NCBI GenBank assembly: GCA_949292215.1 | Contig: CASEYW010000076.1 | Span: forward strand, 89,272 to 153,271 | Direction of reading: 5' to 3' | DNA length: 64,000 bases | DNA from: an uncultured bacterium | Lineage (GTDB): Bacteria; Verrucomicrobiota; Lentisphaeria; Victivallales; UBA1829 | In this document: one piece after another, positions 38,638 through 47,066 of the stretch | Numbering within the stretch: position 1 is the first letter of the stretch | Layout of the letters: every line of letters begins with the position of its first letter | Notes under the pieces: generated by a model | The model's database searches: none | Told to the model about the DNA's origin: nothing | What the model saw: only the letters and a program-made list of their open reading frames with translations | Program-made: the position numbers and the translations under genes

Positions 38638-38665
38638 TTGCGTTCCGGAATAGTTCATGTATAGT
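38638..38665 (+). promoter_or_regulatory. Promoter of the CAT-anticodon tRNA
   Basis: TTGCGT, a 16-base spacer and a TATAGT -10 box, 38 bases before the tRNA 5' end. Confidence 0.6.
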
Positions 38666-38703
38666 ACAAAACATCGGAGTCTGCTTCAGACCCCGAATTG
38701 CAA

Positions 38704-38780
38704 GGGACCTTAGCTCAGTCGGTTAGAGCGGGTGACTCATAATCACCGGGTCGCTGGTTCAAGCCCGGCAGGTCCCACCA
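38704..38780 (+). tRNA. tRNA with CAT anticodon, probably tRNA-Ile2 (lysidine type) rather than Met
   Basis: A complete 77-base cloverleaf with encoded CCA. The acceptor stem is GGGACCT with AGGTCCC, the D-arm GCTC/GAGC, the anticodon stem GGTGA/TCACC with loop CTCATAA, and the T-arm GCTGG/CCGGC with loop TTCAAGC. The T-arm, variable loop (GGGTC) and anticodon stem resemble E. coli tRNA-Ile2 more than elongator tRNA-Met; in that case C34 is modified to lysidine by TilS. The initiator is excluded because position 1 is paired (G-C) and the GGG-anticodon-stem triplet is absent. Confidence 0.95.
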
Positions 38781-38794
38781 TATTGCTTTGTTTC

Positions 38795-38827
38795 AGGACT
38801 TGCGGAGATCCCGCGAGTCCTTTTTTT
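38795..38827 (+). terminator. Rho-independent terminator after the tRNA
   Basis: AGGACTTGCGG pairs with CCGCGAGTCCT (one mismatch) around a 5-base loop, followed by seven or more Ts. Confidence 0.85.
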
Positions 38828-38861
38828 GGCGATGACGGAGAGAGACGGAAGAGAGTGAAAT

Positions 38862-39302
38862 ATGAAAATTTCAACGAAAGGCAGATATGGACTCCGCATT
38901 CTGCTGGATCTCGCTCTGCATGAGAACGGTTCTCCAAGATTAATCCGCGACATTGCGGAATCGCAGAGCATCTCGGAAAAATACATCAGCCGCCTGATTA
39001 TCGACCTGCGGAAAGCCGGAATGGTGAAATCCATACGAGGCGCAAAGGGCGGATATAAACTGGCACGAATCCCGAAATATCTCACGCTTCTTGATGTGGT
39101 GGAGGTGATGGAAGGTCCGATTTCCGTTGTGGATTGTGTCGGATCTCCATTCTCCTGCGAGAGAAAAGAGCTTTGTGCCGCCCGTGAAATCTGGATGCGT
39201 CTCAATGCGGAAATCCGGGAAAGTCTTGCGAAAGTCACGCTTCAGGATCTGGTTGACCAGGCCCGGCGCAATGTTGCGGATTTCATGGATTACTGCATCT
39301 GA
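38862..39302 (+). CDS. Rrf2-family transcriptional regulator (IscR-like)
   Basis: The 146-residue protein begins MKISTKGRYGLRILLDLA, the Rrf2 signature, with a winged HTH (IRDIAESQSISEKYISRLIIDLRKAGMVKSIRGAKGGYKLAR). A Cys-rich loop (DCVGSPFSCERKELC) lies at about residues 92-106 and could bind an Fe-S cluster as in IscR, NsrR or RsrR. It ends 3 bases before the convergent epimerase stop and may respond to Fe-S, redox or sulfur state. Given the sirohaem reductase nearby, a sulfur or nitrogen role is plausible. Confidence 0.9.
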   Translation: MKISTKGRYGLRILLDLALHENGSPRLIRDIAESQSISEKYISRLIIDLRKAGMVKSIRGAKGGYKLARIPKYLTLLDVVEVMEGPISVVDCVGSPFSCERKELCAAREIWMRLNAEIRESLAKVTLQDLVDQARRNVADFMDYCI

Positions 39303-39304
39303 TT

Positions 39305-40153
39305 TTATCCGTTCAGAAGTGCATCCGCTAATTTTCTGCTGTATTCCAGCTTCAGGAGAAGAATCTCTCTGGAGCAGTTTCGTTCTCTCGGGACCTCATA
39401 GTTGAAGAGTCCCCGGTATCCCGTTTTCCGCAGAGCGCGGACGACTTCCTGCCAGGGAATTGATCCGGTCGTCGGGAAAAAATGATCGTGTTTGCCGCCG
39501 TCCGGACAGGAAATGCAGTCTGTAATATGAAGTGCTTTCAGTCGGGGGCCTGCCGCGTGGATGAATGCAGTGCAGTCTCCCTGATTCAGAGCAAGATGTC
39601 CCGTATCCAGACAGATTCCGAGGCGTTCCCCTCCACGGACAGCTTCCATCAGCTGAATCAGATGATCGCTGGATTGATAACTGTACGGCAGATTTTCGAG
39701 ACAGATGGTGAAAGACATGTCTTTTGTCCATTCCAGAAACTCTTCCAGCGTTCTGATTGTATTTTCCCACAGAGGACCACTGCCGTAGGTATAGTCTCTG
39801 GGGGCATTCAAGCCTGCGGGATGAAGAACCGCCGCTTTGACATCCAGTGCATGAAAGAGTTCGAACCATTTCCGGAAGGCATCCGCCTGTTTTTGCCGGC
39901 GGAGAGGTTCGGATTCCCCCGGATCGCAATGCAGCATGAGATGTGCCTGCGGAATGGAGAATCCAAGATCATCCAGACAGGATTTGAATTTTGCTCCGAC
40001 CTGTTCGGGGATTCCCCTGTCCAGGAGAACCTGGGCATGTTCATCGGAAAGTTCCGTACAGTCATAGCCGTAGGCCAGCATGGTTTTGACCATCTGTTCC
40101 GGTGTTTCCTCCATGAGAAACGCGCTCCACATGGAGGGAATGATTGTCCGCAT
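39305..40153 (-). CDS. Sugar phosphate isomerase/epimerase family protein
   Basis: The 282-residue TIM-barrel protein belongs to the xylose-isomerase-like family: CTELSDEHAQV, HLMLHCDPG, FTICLENLPYS, LGICLDTGHLALN, LKALHITDC and YRGLFNYEVP supply typical His, Glu and Asp metal ligands. ATG 40153 follows GGGAGAAC. The gene starts 29 bases after the sirohaem reductase stop on the same strand and is probably co-transcribed with it, which is an odd pairing. Confidence 0.83.
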   Translation of the reverse strand: MRTIIPSMWSAFLMEETPEQMVKTMLAYGYDCTELSDEHAQVLLDRGIPEQVGAKFKSCLDDLGFSIPQAHLMLHCDPGESEPLRRQKQADAFRKWFELFHALDVKAAVLHPAGLNAPRDYTYGSGPLWENTIRTLEEFLEWTKDMSFTICLENLPYSYQSSDHLIQLMEAVRGGERLGICLDTGHLALNQGDCTAFIHAAGPRLKALHITDCISCPDGGKHDHFFPTTGSIPWQEVVRALRKTGYRGLFNYEVPRERNCSREILLLKLEYSRKLADALLNG

Positions 40154-40182
40154 GGTGAGTTCTCCCAGACCGTTTTTCCGGA

Positions 40183-41685
40183 TCAAAGTCCTTTTTGAAG
40201 GGCGAGGGCCGAGAAGATTTTTTCCGGAGCCTGATCGTCAGGCGTCGGTTCCGGCTCTGGATCGCTGATGATTTGTCCCGGCTGTTTCCGCAGGTAGAAC
40301 TGCCACATTTTTGCACCGCCTTTGAGAAGTCCGTTCAGGCCGATGTCGGCTGCCGGATGCGCCGTGCAGCAGCTGGGGCAGCCGGAGATCTTGATCTTTC
40401 CGAGAATCTCATCCGCCAGGCGGATTTTCTCTTCCGGTTTGTCTTTGAAATAGTCATCAAGCATTTTTCCGACACGTTCACCCAGTTCCGGCGAGTTCAG
40501 AACGCCGATCTTGCAAACCGTACAGCCGATGCAGGTAACGACCTGTCCGACGAAGGATTTCAACGTTGTGTCAATCCGGGGCAGAAGTTTCAGCAGATCA
40601 TCATACAGCGCCGGAAGGGCGTCGGTCGGGAAGTCGATGAAATAGAAATTGCGGTCCGGAGTCAGCCGGAGTTCGGCAAGGGCATATTTCTCCATGATCC
40701 AGGCGATCGCTTCCAGATCCTTGCATTTCAGATTGCCCCACGGAATCCGGACGTGGACAAGGGAGTTGCCTTCCCGGAGCGCCGGACAGGTGTTCAGGCG
40801 CTTCCATTCGTCAAGTCCCGGGTTCAAATGAGCGCTGAAACTCTTGGGAAGAGTCCGTTCCGGCTCTTGTTCCGGAACGGGAACTGTCACAGGAGCATCG
40901 GCTTTTTCAAAATAGGAGCGGTACAGGACGGTGAATTCTTCCTTTCCCAGATTTCTGACGATATAACGGATGCGTGCGATGGAACGGTTCTGACGGTTGC
41001 CATGCTCGGAAAAGAGATCAATCATTGCCTTTGCCGCCTTTGCCAGATCGACTGCCGGAAGAAAATCGAACAGAAGCACGCCTTCCGCGCTGTTTCGCCC
41101 GATTCCGCCGCCTCCCCAGACCTTGAAGCCTTTCACGCCGTCTTTTATAACAGCGAGAAAACCGAGATCCTGTACACGGGCAAAATGCTCATCCTGCGGA
41201 GCATCGAAAAGTCCGATCTTGATTTTCCGGGGAAGTTCAAACGCCTTGTCAATGGAAAAAATGTATTTTTTCAGCTCATCTGCGTAAGGAATGACATCAA
41301 ATACGGACTCTTTCCGCTGTCCGCTGAGCGCCGAAGTGAGAATGTTGCGGAAAGTATCCCCTCCGCCTCCGCGGAACGGAAGGCCTTCTTCCCCGCAGAG
41401 ATCCATGACTGGAGAAATGTTTGTCGGGGGAACATCGTGGAGCTGAATATCCTGCCGCGTGGTCAGATGCAGATAGGCCGCTTCACTTGCTTTTGCAATC
41501 CGGATCACTTTCCGCAGCGTTTCGAGAGGAAGTCTGCCTCCATTGATGCGAAGACGCATCATGAAAAGATCATTTTTCTGCTGATAGATTCCGTAAGGAG
41601 AGAAAAATCCTTTGATTTCCGCAGCTTTTTTGGTTCCTGCAAGATATTCGGCAAGAGCGTTTTTTGCCTTCGAGTAATCGTACAT
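40183..41685 (-). CDS. Nitrite/sulfite reductase family sirohaem Fe4S4 protein
   Basis: The 500-residue protein has two ferredoxin-like half domains and the sirohaem-Fe4S4 ligands: TCIGCTVC (Cys-x5-Cys frame) and GCPSCC (Cys-x3-Cys frame). It also has the sirohaem-contact segments YLHLTTRQDIQLHDV, GLPFRGGGGDTFRNIL and FKVWGGGGIGRN. This covers ferredoxin-dependent NirA, SirA and related enzymes; which one cannot be told from motifs. The start at 41685 follows GGAAGGAAC. The C-terminal tail is Pro/Glu-rich. A good promoter lies in the divergent gap to sixA. Confidence 0.88.
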   Translation of the reverse strand: MYDYSKAKNALAEYLAGTKKAAEIKGFFSPYGIYQQKNDLFMMRLRINGGRLPLETLRKVIRIAKASEAAYLHLTTRQDIQLHDVPPTNISPVMDLCGEEGLPFRGGGGDTFRNILTSALSGQRKESVFDVIPYADELKKYIFSIDKAFELPRKIKIGLFDAPQDEHFARVQDLGFLAVIKDGVKGFKVWGGGGIGRNSAEGVLLFDFLPAVDLAKAAKAMIDLFSEHGNRQNRSIARIRYIVRNLGKEEFTVLYRSYFEKADAPVTVPVPEQEPERTLPKSFSAHLNPGLDEWKRLNTCPALREGNSLVHVRIPWGNLKCKDLEAIAWIMEKYALAELRLTPDRNFYFIDFPTDALPALYDDLLKLLPRIDTTLKSFVGQVVTCIGCTVCKIGVLNSPELGERVGKMLDDYFKDKPEEKIRLADEILGKIKISGCPSCCTAHPAADIGLNGLLKGGAKMWQFYLRKQPGQIISDPEPEPTPDDQAPEKIFSALALQKGL

Positions 41686-41725
41686 TTCCAGTTCCTTCCC
41701 TTTTGTGATTTCGATCATTAGAAAA

Positions 41726-41753
41726 AATATATCAGTTAAAACCGTTTTTGCAA
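41726..41753 (-). promoter_or_regulatory. Promoter of the sirohaem reductase gene
   Basis: On the minus strand: TTGCAA, a 16-base spacer and TATATT, about 40 bases before the start. Confidence 0.6.
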
Positions 41754-41762
41754 TCTATTTTT

Positions 41763-41791
41763 TTGAATTCATTCTCTTTTCGAGATATATT
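41763..41791 (+). promoter_or_regulatory. Promoter of sixA
   Basis: TTGAAT, a 17-base spacer and TATATT, 28 bases before the sixA start. The divergent reductase promoter is 10 bases away. Confidence 0.7.
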
Positions 41792-41819
41792 ATGGAAAAG
41801 AATGGATTGAGGTTTCAGT

Positions 41820-42317
41820 ATGGCAAAGACGATTCACATTATTCGACATGGCAAGGCGGAACCGTTCGGACTGGTGTCGTCGGATTTCCAGAGGACTCTT
41901 GCTCCCCGCGGCGCCGCCGATGCGAAAAAGGCCGGACTTGAACTCCGGAAACGGGGGGCTTCTCCCGAACTGCTGATCTCAAGTCCCGCTCCGAGAGCAC
42001 TCTATACTCTGCGCCTGATTGCAGAGGCGTTGAAACTGAACCCGGAAAACATCATTACGGATTCTGTTCTCTACGAGGGCGGGACAGAAGACCTGCTGGG
42101 AGTGGTTCGTGCATTCCCGGACACCATCGGCGAGGCAATGTTCTGCGGGCACAATCCCGGTGTTTCGGAACTGGCGGCTCGTCTTTCCGGAGAGTTCTGC
42201 CGCGGATTGGGTACCGCCGAGGTCCTTACTTTGATTCTTGATACGGACTCATGGAGCGACGCCGGAAGATGTGCCTGTCGTCTGAACGGCAGAATCGCTT
42301 CGGATCGGCGGGATTGA
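41820..42317 (+). CDS. sixA: Phosphohistidine phosphatase SixA-like
   Basis: The 165-residue histidine phosphatase has the RHG signature IIRHGKAEP near the N-terminus, SSPAPRALYTLRL and the second catalytic His in FCGHNPGVSEL. It is short, without the insertions of phosphoglycerate mutase, as in SixA. The usual role is dephosphorylating phosphohistidine in phosphorelay or PTS proteins. Its stop overlaps the next start (TGATG), so the two are translationally coupled. Confidence 0.88.
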   Translation: MAKTIHIIRHGKAEPFGLVSSDFQRTLAPRGAADAKKAGLELRKRGASPELLISSPAPRALYTLRLIAEALKLNPENIITDSVLYEGGTEDLLGVVRAFPDTIGEAMFCGHNPGVSELAARLSGEFCRGLGTAEVLTLILDTDSWSDAGRCACRLNGRIASDRRD

Positions 42318-43582
42318 TGAGCGGGATGATTCACTTCTACAAAAAACAGTCGTCCGTATGTATTTCCTGCGGCAAATGCTGCGACTGCGGGTGGCCTGTT
42401 CCGGTTACCTCTGCTGAAGTTGCACGGATTTCCGCTCTGGACTTCAGCGACTGGAACGGTCGATCCTCTTCCTATTTCAAGAAAACTCTTCGCGGCAGCT
42501 ATCTGCGCAAACGTGCGGACAAACGCTGCGTCTTCCTGGATTCGGATGGCTTGTGCATCATTCATAAAAAATTTGGATTCGATGCCAAACCTCTGGCTTG
42601 CCGTCTCTATCCGCTTGATGTATACAAATGGCGCGATGGTTCCGTGTCAGCTTCCTTCCGATACGATTGTCCCGCTGTTGCGGGAGGGAGCCGGATGGAA
42701 CATCCCCGGGAGCTTGCAAATTCGATTACCGCATTTGCATCAGAACTCTTCCAGTACCGCGGAAGGGATGCGGATGCGTCTTATTCCCGGCGGATTCATC
42801 CGGAGATCGGGCGTCTTCGTCAGATTGCCGGTGCGTATCAGCGGATTCTCCTCTATGACCGCATTGCTCCTGAAGTCCGTTTTTACGCGGCAGTTCGTCT
42901 GCTTCTCTTTCACTCCATCCGGAAGAATTCCTCGGATATCCTGGAGGCGGAGGAGTTCGAAAACGATGCCTTTGCGTTTTTCAAACGCAGCATTGAACAT
43001 TTGACCAGCATCGTTGAGAGTGCGGAAAAAATCCGGCGGGATCAGCTTGTCAGATTCCGTTATCTGATCTGGTGCGTTCTGCGTGACGACAGCCGGGCAA
43101 CCCTGGCGGCGCATTTTCCAATGGCATTCGCAGCTCTGCGGTTCCTGGTCGGGCGGGGGACGCTGAAGCAGTCGCTTCTGAATCTGGAGGTAACGGCCGG
43201 AGACCTCTTCCATCAAGTTTGCCGATGCCGTCGGAAAGCGGATGCACTGGAACCGTTTTTCCGTTTTCTGCGGGGGCGGCTGACTTCCATGCATTTCTGC
43301 GGTTCTCCAGCTCTCGGGCTGACCTATGAATACGGAATGGCATATCTGCTGATGACATTTCCGATCGTCATTTTTCTTGCATCCGTTCTTGCCGCGCAGC
43401 GGAAGGATCTCCTGATTACTGCTGCCGACGTCTCAGAAGCTCTGATCCTGACGGACCATGGGTTCCTGCGCTCAAAACTCTTTACGCGACGGAGTACGAA
43501 ATCTGCTGCCTGGAATCTGATGAAGGGCGAGGATTATGCGTTTCTGATGAAACTCTGTCTCCGTCAGAAACTCATTTCATAA
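42317..43582 (+). CDS. YkgJ-type cysteine-cluster protein with long C-terminal extension
   Basis: The N-terminal 130 residues carry a YkgJ/CxxCxxCC-type cluster (CISCGKCCDCGWPVPV, then KRCVFLDSDGLCIIH and KPLACRLYPLDVY), expected to bind Zn or Fe-S. The remaining 290 residues are helical, with basic and hydrophobic segments (FRYLIWCVLRD; AYLLMTFPIVIFLASVLAA, a possible membrane helix), and I do not recognise a domain. The usual family length is 100-250, so at 421 residues this is an extended form. The start overlaps the sixA stop. Function unknown. Confidence 0.75.
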   Translation: MSGMIHFYKKQSSVCISCGKCCDCGWPVPVTSAEVARISALDFSDWNGRSSSYFKKTLRGSYLRKRADKRCVFLDSDGLCIIHKKFGFDAKPLACRLYPLDVYKWRDGSVSASFRYDCPAVAGGSRMEHPRELANSITAFASELFQYRGRDADASYSRRIHPEIGRLRQIAGAYQRILLYDRIAPEVRFYAAVRLLLFHSIRKNSSDILEAEEFENDAFAFFKRSIEHLTSIVESAEKIRRDQLVRFRYLIWCVLRDDSRATLAAHFPMAFAALRFLVGRGTLKQSLLNLEVTAGDLFHQVCRCRRKADALEPFFRFLRGRLTSMHFCGSPALGLTYEYGMAYLLMTFPIVIFLASVLAAQRKDLLITAADVSEALILTDHGFLRSKLFTRRSTKSAAWNLMKGEDYAFLMKLCLRQKLIS

Positions 43583-43586
43583 GAAT

Positions 43587-44132
43587 TCATTTCTTTGCCT
43601 GAGCTTCTTTTTTCGGAGGAAACAGTTTGAAGGATTTCGGCGCATTTTCCAGTTCCTTCAGTGTCTCCTGGCTGGTTGATTGCGGACAGACAAAGAGGAT
43701 CGACCAGAGGACTCCATCGGCTACAAGCAGATATTGAATCATCCTGTGTCCGGAAGTCCGACTGTATTCGAATCTTGCCGCATCCCGTCCGGCCAGTTTG
43801 ACATTGGAGTTCCGAATGCCGCCTTTCAGTTTCGGGTCTCTGGAAAGCGCATCCAGAGCGGCTTTGCGGTTGAAATTCAGATCTTCAAAGGTTTTGAACG
43901 TGACGATATTCAAAACCATCGGAGAGAGTCCGGAGCCTGTTTTGAACGCTGTCAGCTTTGTTCCGACATCTTCGCCCTTGTCGACCGCCGCACCGACAAG
44001 TTTCGAGACAATCGCATTGGTTCTCCAGCCGTCGGGAAGTTCAAGAGAGAATCCTTCCGCTTCCGAACCGAATGTTACAGCAAAAAGAGAGTGGGCAACT
44101 AGAATCAGAAATGTGGCGAGGAGATGTTTCAT
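43587..44132 (-). CDS. Secreted protein of unknown function
   Basis: The 181-residue product starts with a signal peptide (MKHLLATFLILVAHSLFAVT), then a mixed alpha/beta domain (EGFSLELPDGWRTN; GRDAARFEYSR; MIQYLLVADGVLWSILFVCP). The layout resembles secreted PsbP/DUF1795-like proteins, but family assignment is weak. The tail is Lys-rich. Its start overlaps the pdxA stop by four bases, so it is co-translated with pdxA. Periplasmic. Confidence 0.7.
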   Translation of the reverse strand: MKHLLATFLILVAHSLFAVTFGSEAEGFSLELPDGWRTNAIVSKLVGAAVDKGEDVGTKLTAFKTGSGLSPMVLNIVTFKTFEDLNFNRKAALDALSRDPKLKGGIRNSNVKLAGRDAARFEYSRTSGHRMIQYLLVADGVLWSILFVCPQSTSQETLKELENAPKSFKLFPPKKEAQAKK

Positions 44133-45088
44133 GAGTGACGTTTCCGTTTTGCGTTGGCGCGTTTGATCGCGGTTGTGAGTGCTGCTTTGAGACTTCCCGT
44201 GTCGGCTGTGCCCCGCCACGCGATTTCGAATGCTGTGCCGTGATCCACGCTGGTTCGGATGATCGGCAGGCCCATCGTGGAATTGACTCCGCAGTTGAAT
44301 GCCAGCATTTTGAACGGGATGTGTCCCTGATCGTGATACATGGCCACGATCCCGTCGAATGAATTCCGGATGGCGTCAATGAACAGAGTATCGGAAGGGT
44401 AGGGTCCGGAAACAGCCATTCCTTCGGCTGTCAGTCCGGCTATTGCGGGTTTGACAATGGTTTCATCTTCCGTGCCCATGTGTCCGTTTTCACCGGCATG
44501 CGGATTCAGCCCGGCAACGGCAATGCGGGGATGCTCCACGCCTTCTGCGCGGGCAGCCTCAGCAACCAGACGGGCAACTTCCGCGATTCGTTCCCTTGTG
44601 ACGTGAGCTGCAACATCTTTCAGCGCAATATGGGTTGTTACAAAGATGATACGCAGATTTCCCGCGGATTGCATCATGGCAAAATTCCGTGTTCCGCAGA
44701 GTTCTGCAATCAGTTCCGTATGTCCCGTAAACGGAATCCCGGATTCATTGATCGCAGCTTTGTTGACGGGACAGGTCACAATGGCATCAGCATTCCCCGC
44801 AATGACATCTTTTGTTGCCCGGACGATCGTGTCATAGGCCGCTTTCCCCGCGGATGCACTGCGTTTTCCCGGCGTGATCTCCCGGAAGGCGAGGGAAGCT
44901 GTATTGACGATTTCCGGTGAAATGGATGGTGCAAAACGGCGAACCGCTTCGCAAATGATGGATTCCGGGCCGTAGAGTCTGATATCGGCAGAAGAGACCA
45001 GAGTCCGGTCGCTGAGCACGCGAACCGCGATTTCCGGGCCGATTCCGGCGGCATCTCCGACGGATAATGCGATGACTGGTCTGGACAT
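44129..45088 (-). CDS. pdxA: 4-hydroxythreonine-4-phosphate dehydrogenase (PdxA)
   Basis: NAD-dependent step in pyridoxal phosphate synthesis (DXP-dependent route). The 319-residue protein has VGDAAGIGPEIAV near the start, VTCPVNKAAINESGIPFTGHTE with its metal-site His, GLNPHAGENGHMG and MYHDQGHIPFK. The length is typical. A terminator at 45098-45150 separates it from the upstream 72-residue gene. PdxA2-type enzymes of sugar-acid catabolism share these motifs, so the substrate is not fully fixed. Confidence 0.93.
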   Translation of the reverse strand: MSRPVIALSVGDAAGIGPEIAVRVLSDRTLVSSADIRLYGPESIICEAVRRFAPSISPEIVNTASLAFREITPGKRSASAGKAAYDTIVRATKDVIAGNADAIVTCPVNKAAINESGIPFTGHTELIAELCGTRNFAMMQSAGNLRIIFVTTHIALKDVAAHVTRERIAEVARLVAEAARAEGVEHPRIAVAGLNPHAGENGHMGTEDETIVKPAIAGLTAEGMAVSGPYPSDTLFIDAIRNSFDGIVAMYHDQGHIPFKMLAFNCGVNSTMGLPIIRTSVDHGTAFEIAWRGTADTGSLKAALTTAIKRANAKRKRHS

Positions 45089-45097
45089 AGTGTGTTG

Positions 45098-45150
45098 AAA
45101 AAAAATTCACTTCGCCGAACAGAACAAATCACCCGGTCCGGAGAAGTGAA
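45098..45150 (-). terminator. Rho-independent terminator of the 72-residue gene
   Basis: On the minus strand: TTCACTTC pairs with GAAGTGAA and an inner CCGG-type pairing tightens the loop, followed by eight Ts. It ends 10 bases before the pdxA start. Confidence 0.75.
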
Positions 45151-45159
45151 AGTTGGAAC

Positions 45160-45378
45160 TTATGCGTTTTTCGAGGCGAGATACTGCGCCTTTTTCTCCT
45201 CAAGAAGCAGACCGACATTGTCCGCATTGATCGGATCATATCCTTTTTCTTTGAGAAAATCAAGGAATCCGAGCCAGTCCTGATGGTTCCAAGCGCCTTT
45301 GTGACGTTTCACAAAATTCATGGCGATGGGAGAGCGTTTCAGCTTTTTGAGATTAGCTTCTTCTTTTGAAACTGCCAT
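45160..45378 (-). CDS. Small 72-residue protein, function unknown
   Basis: Not recognised. The product is Lys-rich and helical (MAVSKEEANLKKLKRSPIAM, GFLDFLKEKGYDP) with a WNHQDW motif. The ribosome site GAAGGAGG is near-perfect and the promoter good, so it is probably a real, well-expressed monocistronic gene. Confidence 0.75.
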   Translation of the reverse strand: MAVSKEEANLKKLKRSPIAMNFVKRHKGAWNHQDWLGFLDFLKEKGYDPINADNVGLLLEEKKAQYLASKNA

Positions 45379-45433
45379 AATAAACCTCCTTCGGTTTTGT
45401 TCCTGTGAACGAGCCGCCTTACGGCCTGAAAGT

Positions 45434-45461
45434 AATATACACCATAATTCTCTGAATTCAA
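45434..45461 (-). promoter_or_regulatory. Promoter of the 72-residue gene
   Basis: On the minus strand: TTGAAT, a 16-base spacer and TATATT, 56 bases before the start codon. Confidence 0.65.
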
Positions 45462-45557
45462 GCGCATTATGATTCAGTTCCAAGCCGGACTCAAAAAGAG
45501 TCGCGGTCCCGAGCTGGTTTTTCGGAAATCCGAATCGGGAAAGGAAATTTTTTGTAT

Positions 45558-47054
45558 TCAGTGGATTCCGGAATTCCAGATATGGCGGATTGCTTCCGCA
45601 AGGACCTCACGGTCATCAAAGTGGTGCCGGACACCATTGATTTCCTGATAGTTTTCGTGTCCTTTGCCTGCAATCAGGAGCAGATCGTCCGGGGCGGAAA
45701 GACCGACAGCTGTTTCAATGGCCTGTTTCCTGTCTGTTATCGTGAGAAATTCTGTTCCGGCGGGCATTCCGGCCGCAGTTTCCCGGATAATCAGTTCCGG
45801 TTCTTCTGTGCGCGGATTGTCGCTGGTGATGATGGCAAGATCGGCAAGTCTGCCGCAGACGGCGGCCATGCGTGGGCGTTTGGTTCGGTCTCGGTCGCCG
45901 CCGCACCCGAACACTGCGATCAGGCGTCCCCGGCAGAGCGGCCGCAGTGCGGTCAGCACACGTTCCAGTGCATCGTCCGTGTGTGCGTAATCGACGAACG
46001 CGGAGGCTCCGTTCGGCAGGAGAAACGGTTCCAGTCTGCCGGGAACCGCGATCGGTTCCGAAAGATACGGCAGAAGTTCTTCTGCGGAAATTCCGGAGGA
46101 AAGCACAGCCGCTGCCGCAGAAGAGAGATTGTAAAGATTGTGCAGTCCGATCAGATTCGTACGGACTTCAAAGGATCTGCCTTGCCATCCGAGCTGAAAA
46201 CTGGAACCGGCCGCTGAGACCCGGATGGCGGAAAGAGTACAATCCGCCTGTTCCTGTGCCGAGAGAGTGACAAGCGGTTTTGCTTCCATCCGGAGCTCAT
46301 CCGCCAGACGCTTTCCCCAGGGGTCGTCAATATTGATGACGGCGTGCCCGTTTTCTGCCAGATGTTCTGAGAAAAGAGTTTTTTTTGCTTGATAGTAGGC
46401 TTCCATCGTGTGATGATAGTCCAGATGATCTCCGGTCAGATTGGTGAAGACTGCCGTTTCGAACCGAGCCGATCCCATTCGTTTCTGATGGAGTCCGTGA
46501 CTGGATGCTTCAAGGACAACATGCGCACAGCCGTTTGCAGACATGGCTTTCATGATCGTCTGAAATGATTTTGCATCCGGCGTGGTCCTGGCGGATTCCT
46601 CTGCCGGAGTCCCTGTGCCGAAGTCGTATTCAACAGTTGAGATCAGTCCGCATTTCTCATATTTTGCTTTCTGGATCAGTCTTCGCAGAAGGAAGGCCGT
46701 AGTGGTTTTTCCGTTGGTGCCTGTGATCGCGTGCAGGTGCATCGTCCCCGCGGGAAAACCGGCACTGGTCTGACAGAGCATGCCCCATGCGTGATAGGCG
46801 TTTTCCGTAATGAGATGCGGAACCGTATCCGGCAGTTCCAGCAGCGGATCGTCCGAAACAATTGCCACAGCTCCGTGTTCGAGTGCTTCGTGTATGAAGC
46901 GGCGACCGTCGGTTTTTGCTCCGCGAATCGCGCAGAAAATAAAACCGTTTTCAATTCCGCCTGAGTGATTGGAGACTCCGGCAATTGCAAGGTCGCGCCA
47001 ATTCCGCACCTCCCGTGGATTGAGATCTTTCAGATAATCGGAGAGCTTCAGCAT
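45558..47054 (-). CDS. murE: UDP-MurNAc-L-Ala-D-Glu:meso-diaminopimelate ligase (MurE)
   Basis: Cytoplasmic peptidoglycan ligase of 498 residues. The ATP site ITGTNGKTTTAFLL and the Mur-ligase central domain (NLTGDHLDYHHTMEAYYQAK) are present. The C-terminal TSDNPRTEEPE contains DNPR, the signature for meso-diaminopimelate use; the lysine-adding ligases have another sequence there. The upstream murF ends 12 bases before, an inverted order compared with the common murE-murF. It ends the envelope operon that starts with the BamD-like gene. Confidence 0.97.
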   Translation of the reverse strand: MLKLSDYLKDLNPREVRNWRDLAIAGVSNHSGGIENGFIFCAIRGAKTDGRRFIHEALEHGAVAIVSDDPLLELPDTVPHLITENAYHAWGMLCQTSAGFPAGTMHLHAITGTNGKTTTAFLLRRLIQKAKYEKCGLISTVEYDFGTGTPAEESARTTPDAKSFQTIMKAMSANGCAHVVLEASSHGLHQKRMGSARFETAVFTNLTGDHLDYHHTMEAYYQAKKTLFSEHLAENGHAVINIDDPWGKRLADELRMEAKPLVTLSAQEQADCTLSAIRVSAAGSSFQLGWQGRSFEVRTNLIGLHNLYNLSSAAAAVLSSGISAEELLPYLSEPIAVPGRLEPFLLPNGASAFVDYAHTDDALERVLTALRPLCRGRLIAVFGCGGDRDRTKRPRMAAVCGRLADLAIITSDNPRTEEPELIIRETAAGMPAGTEFLTITDRKQAIETAVGLSAPDDLLLIAGKGHENYQEINGVRHHFDDREVLAEAIRHIWNSGIH

Positions 47055-47066
47055 TGCGATTCCCGA

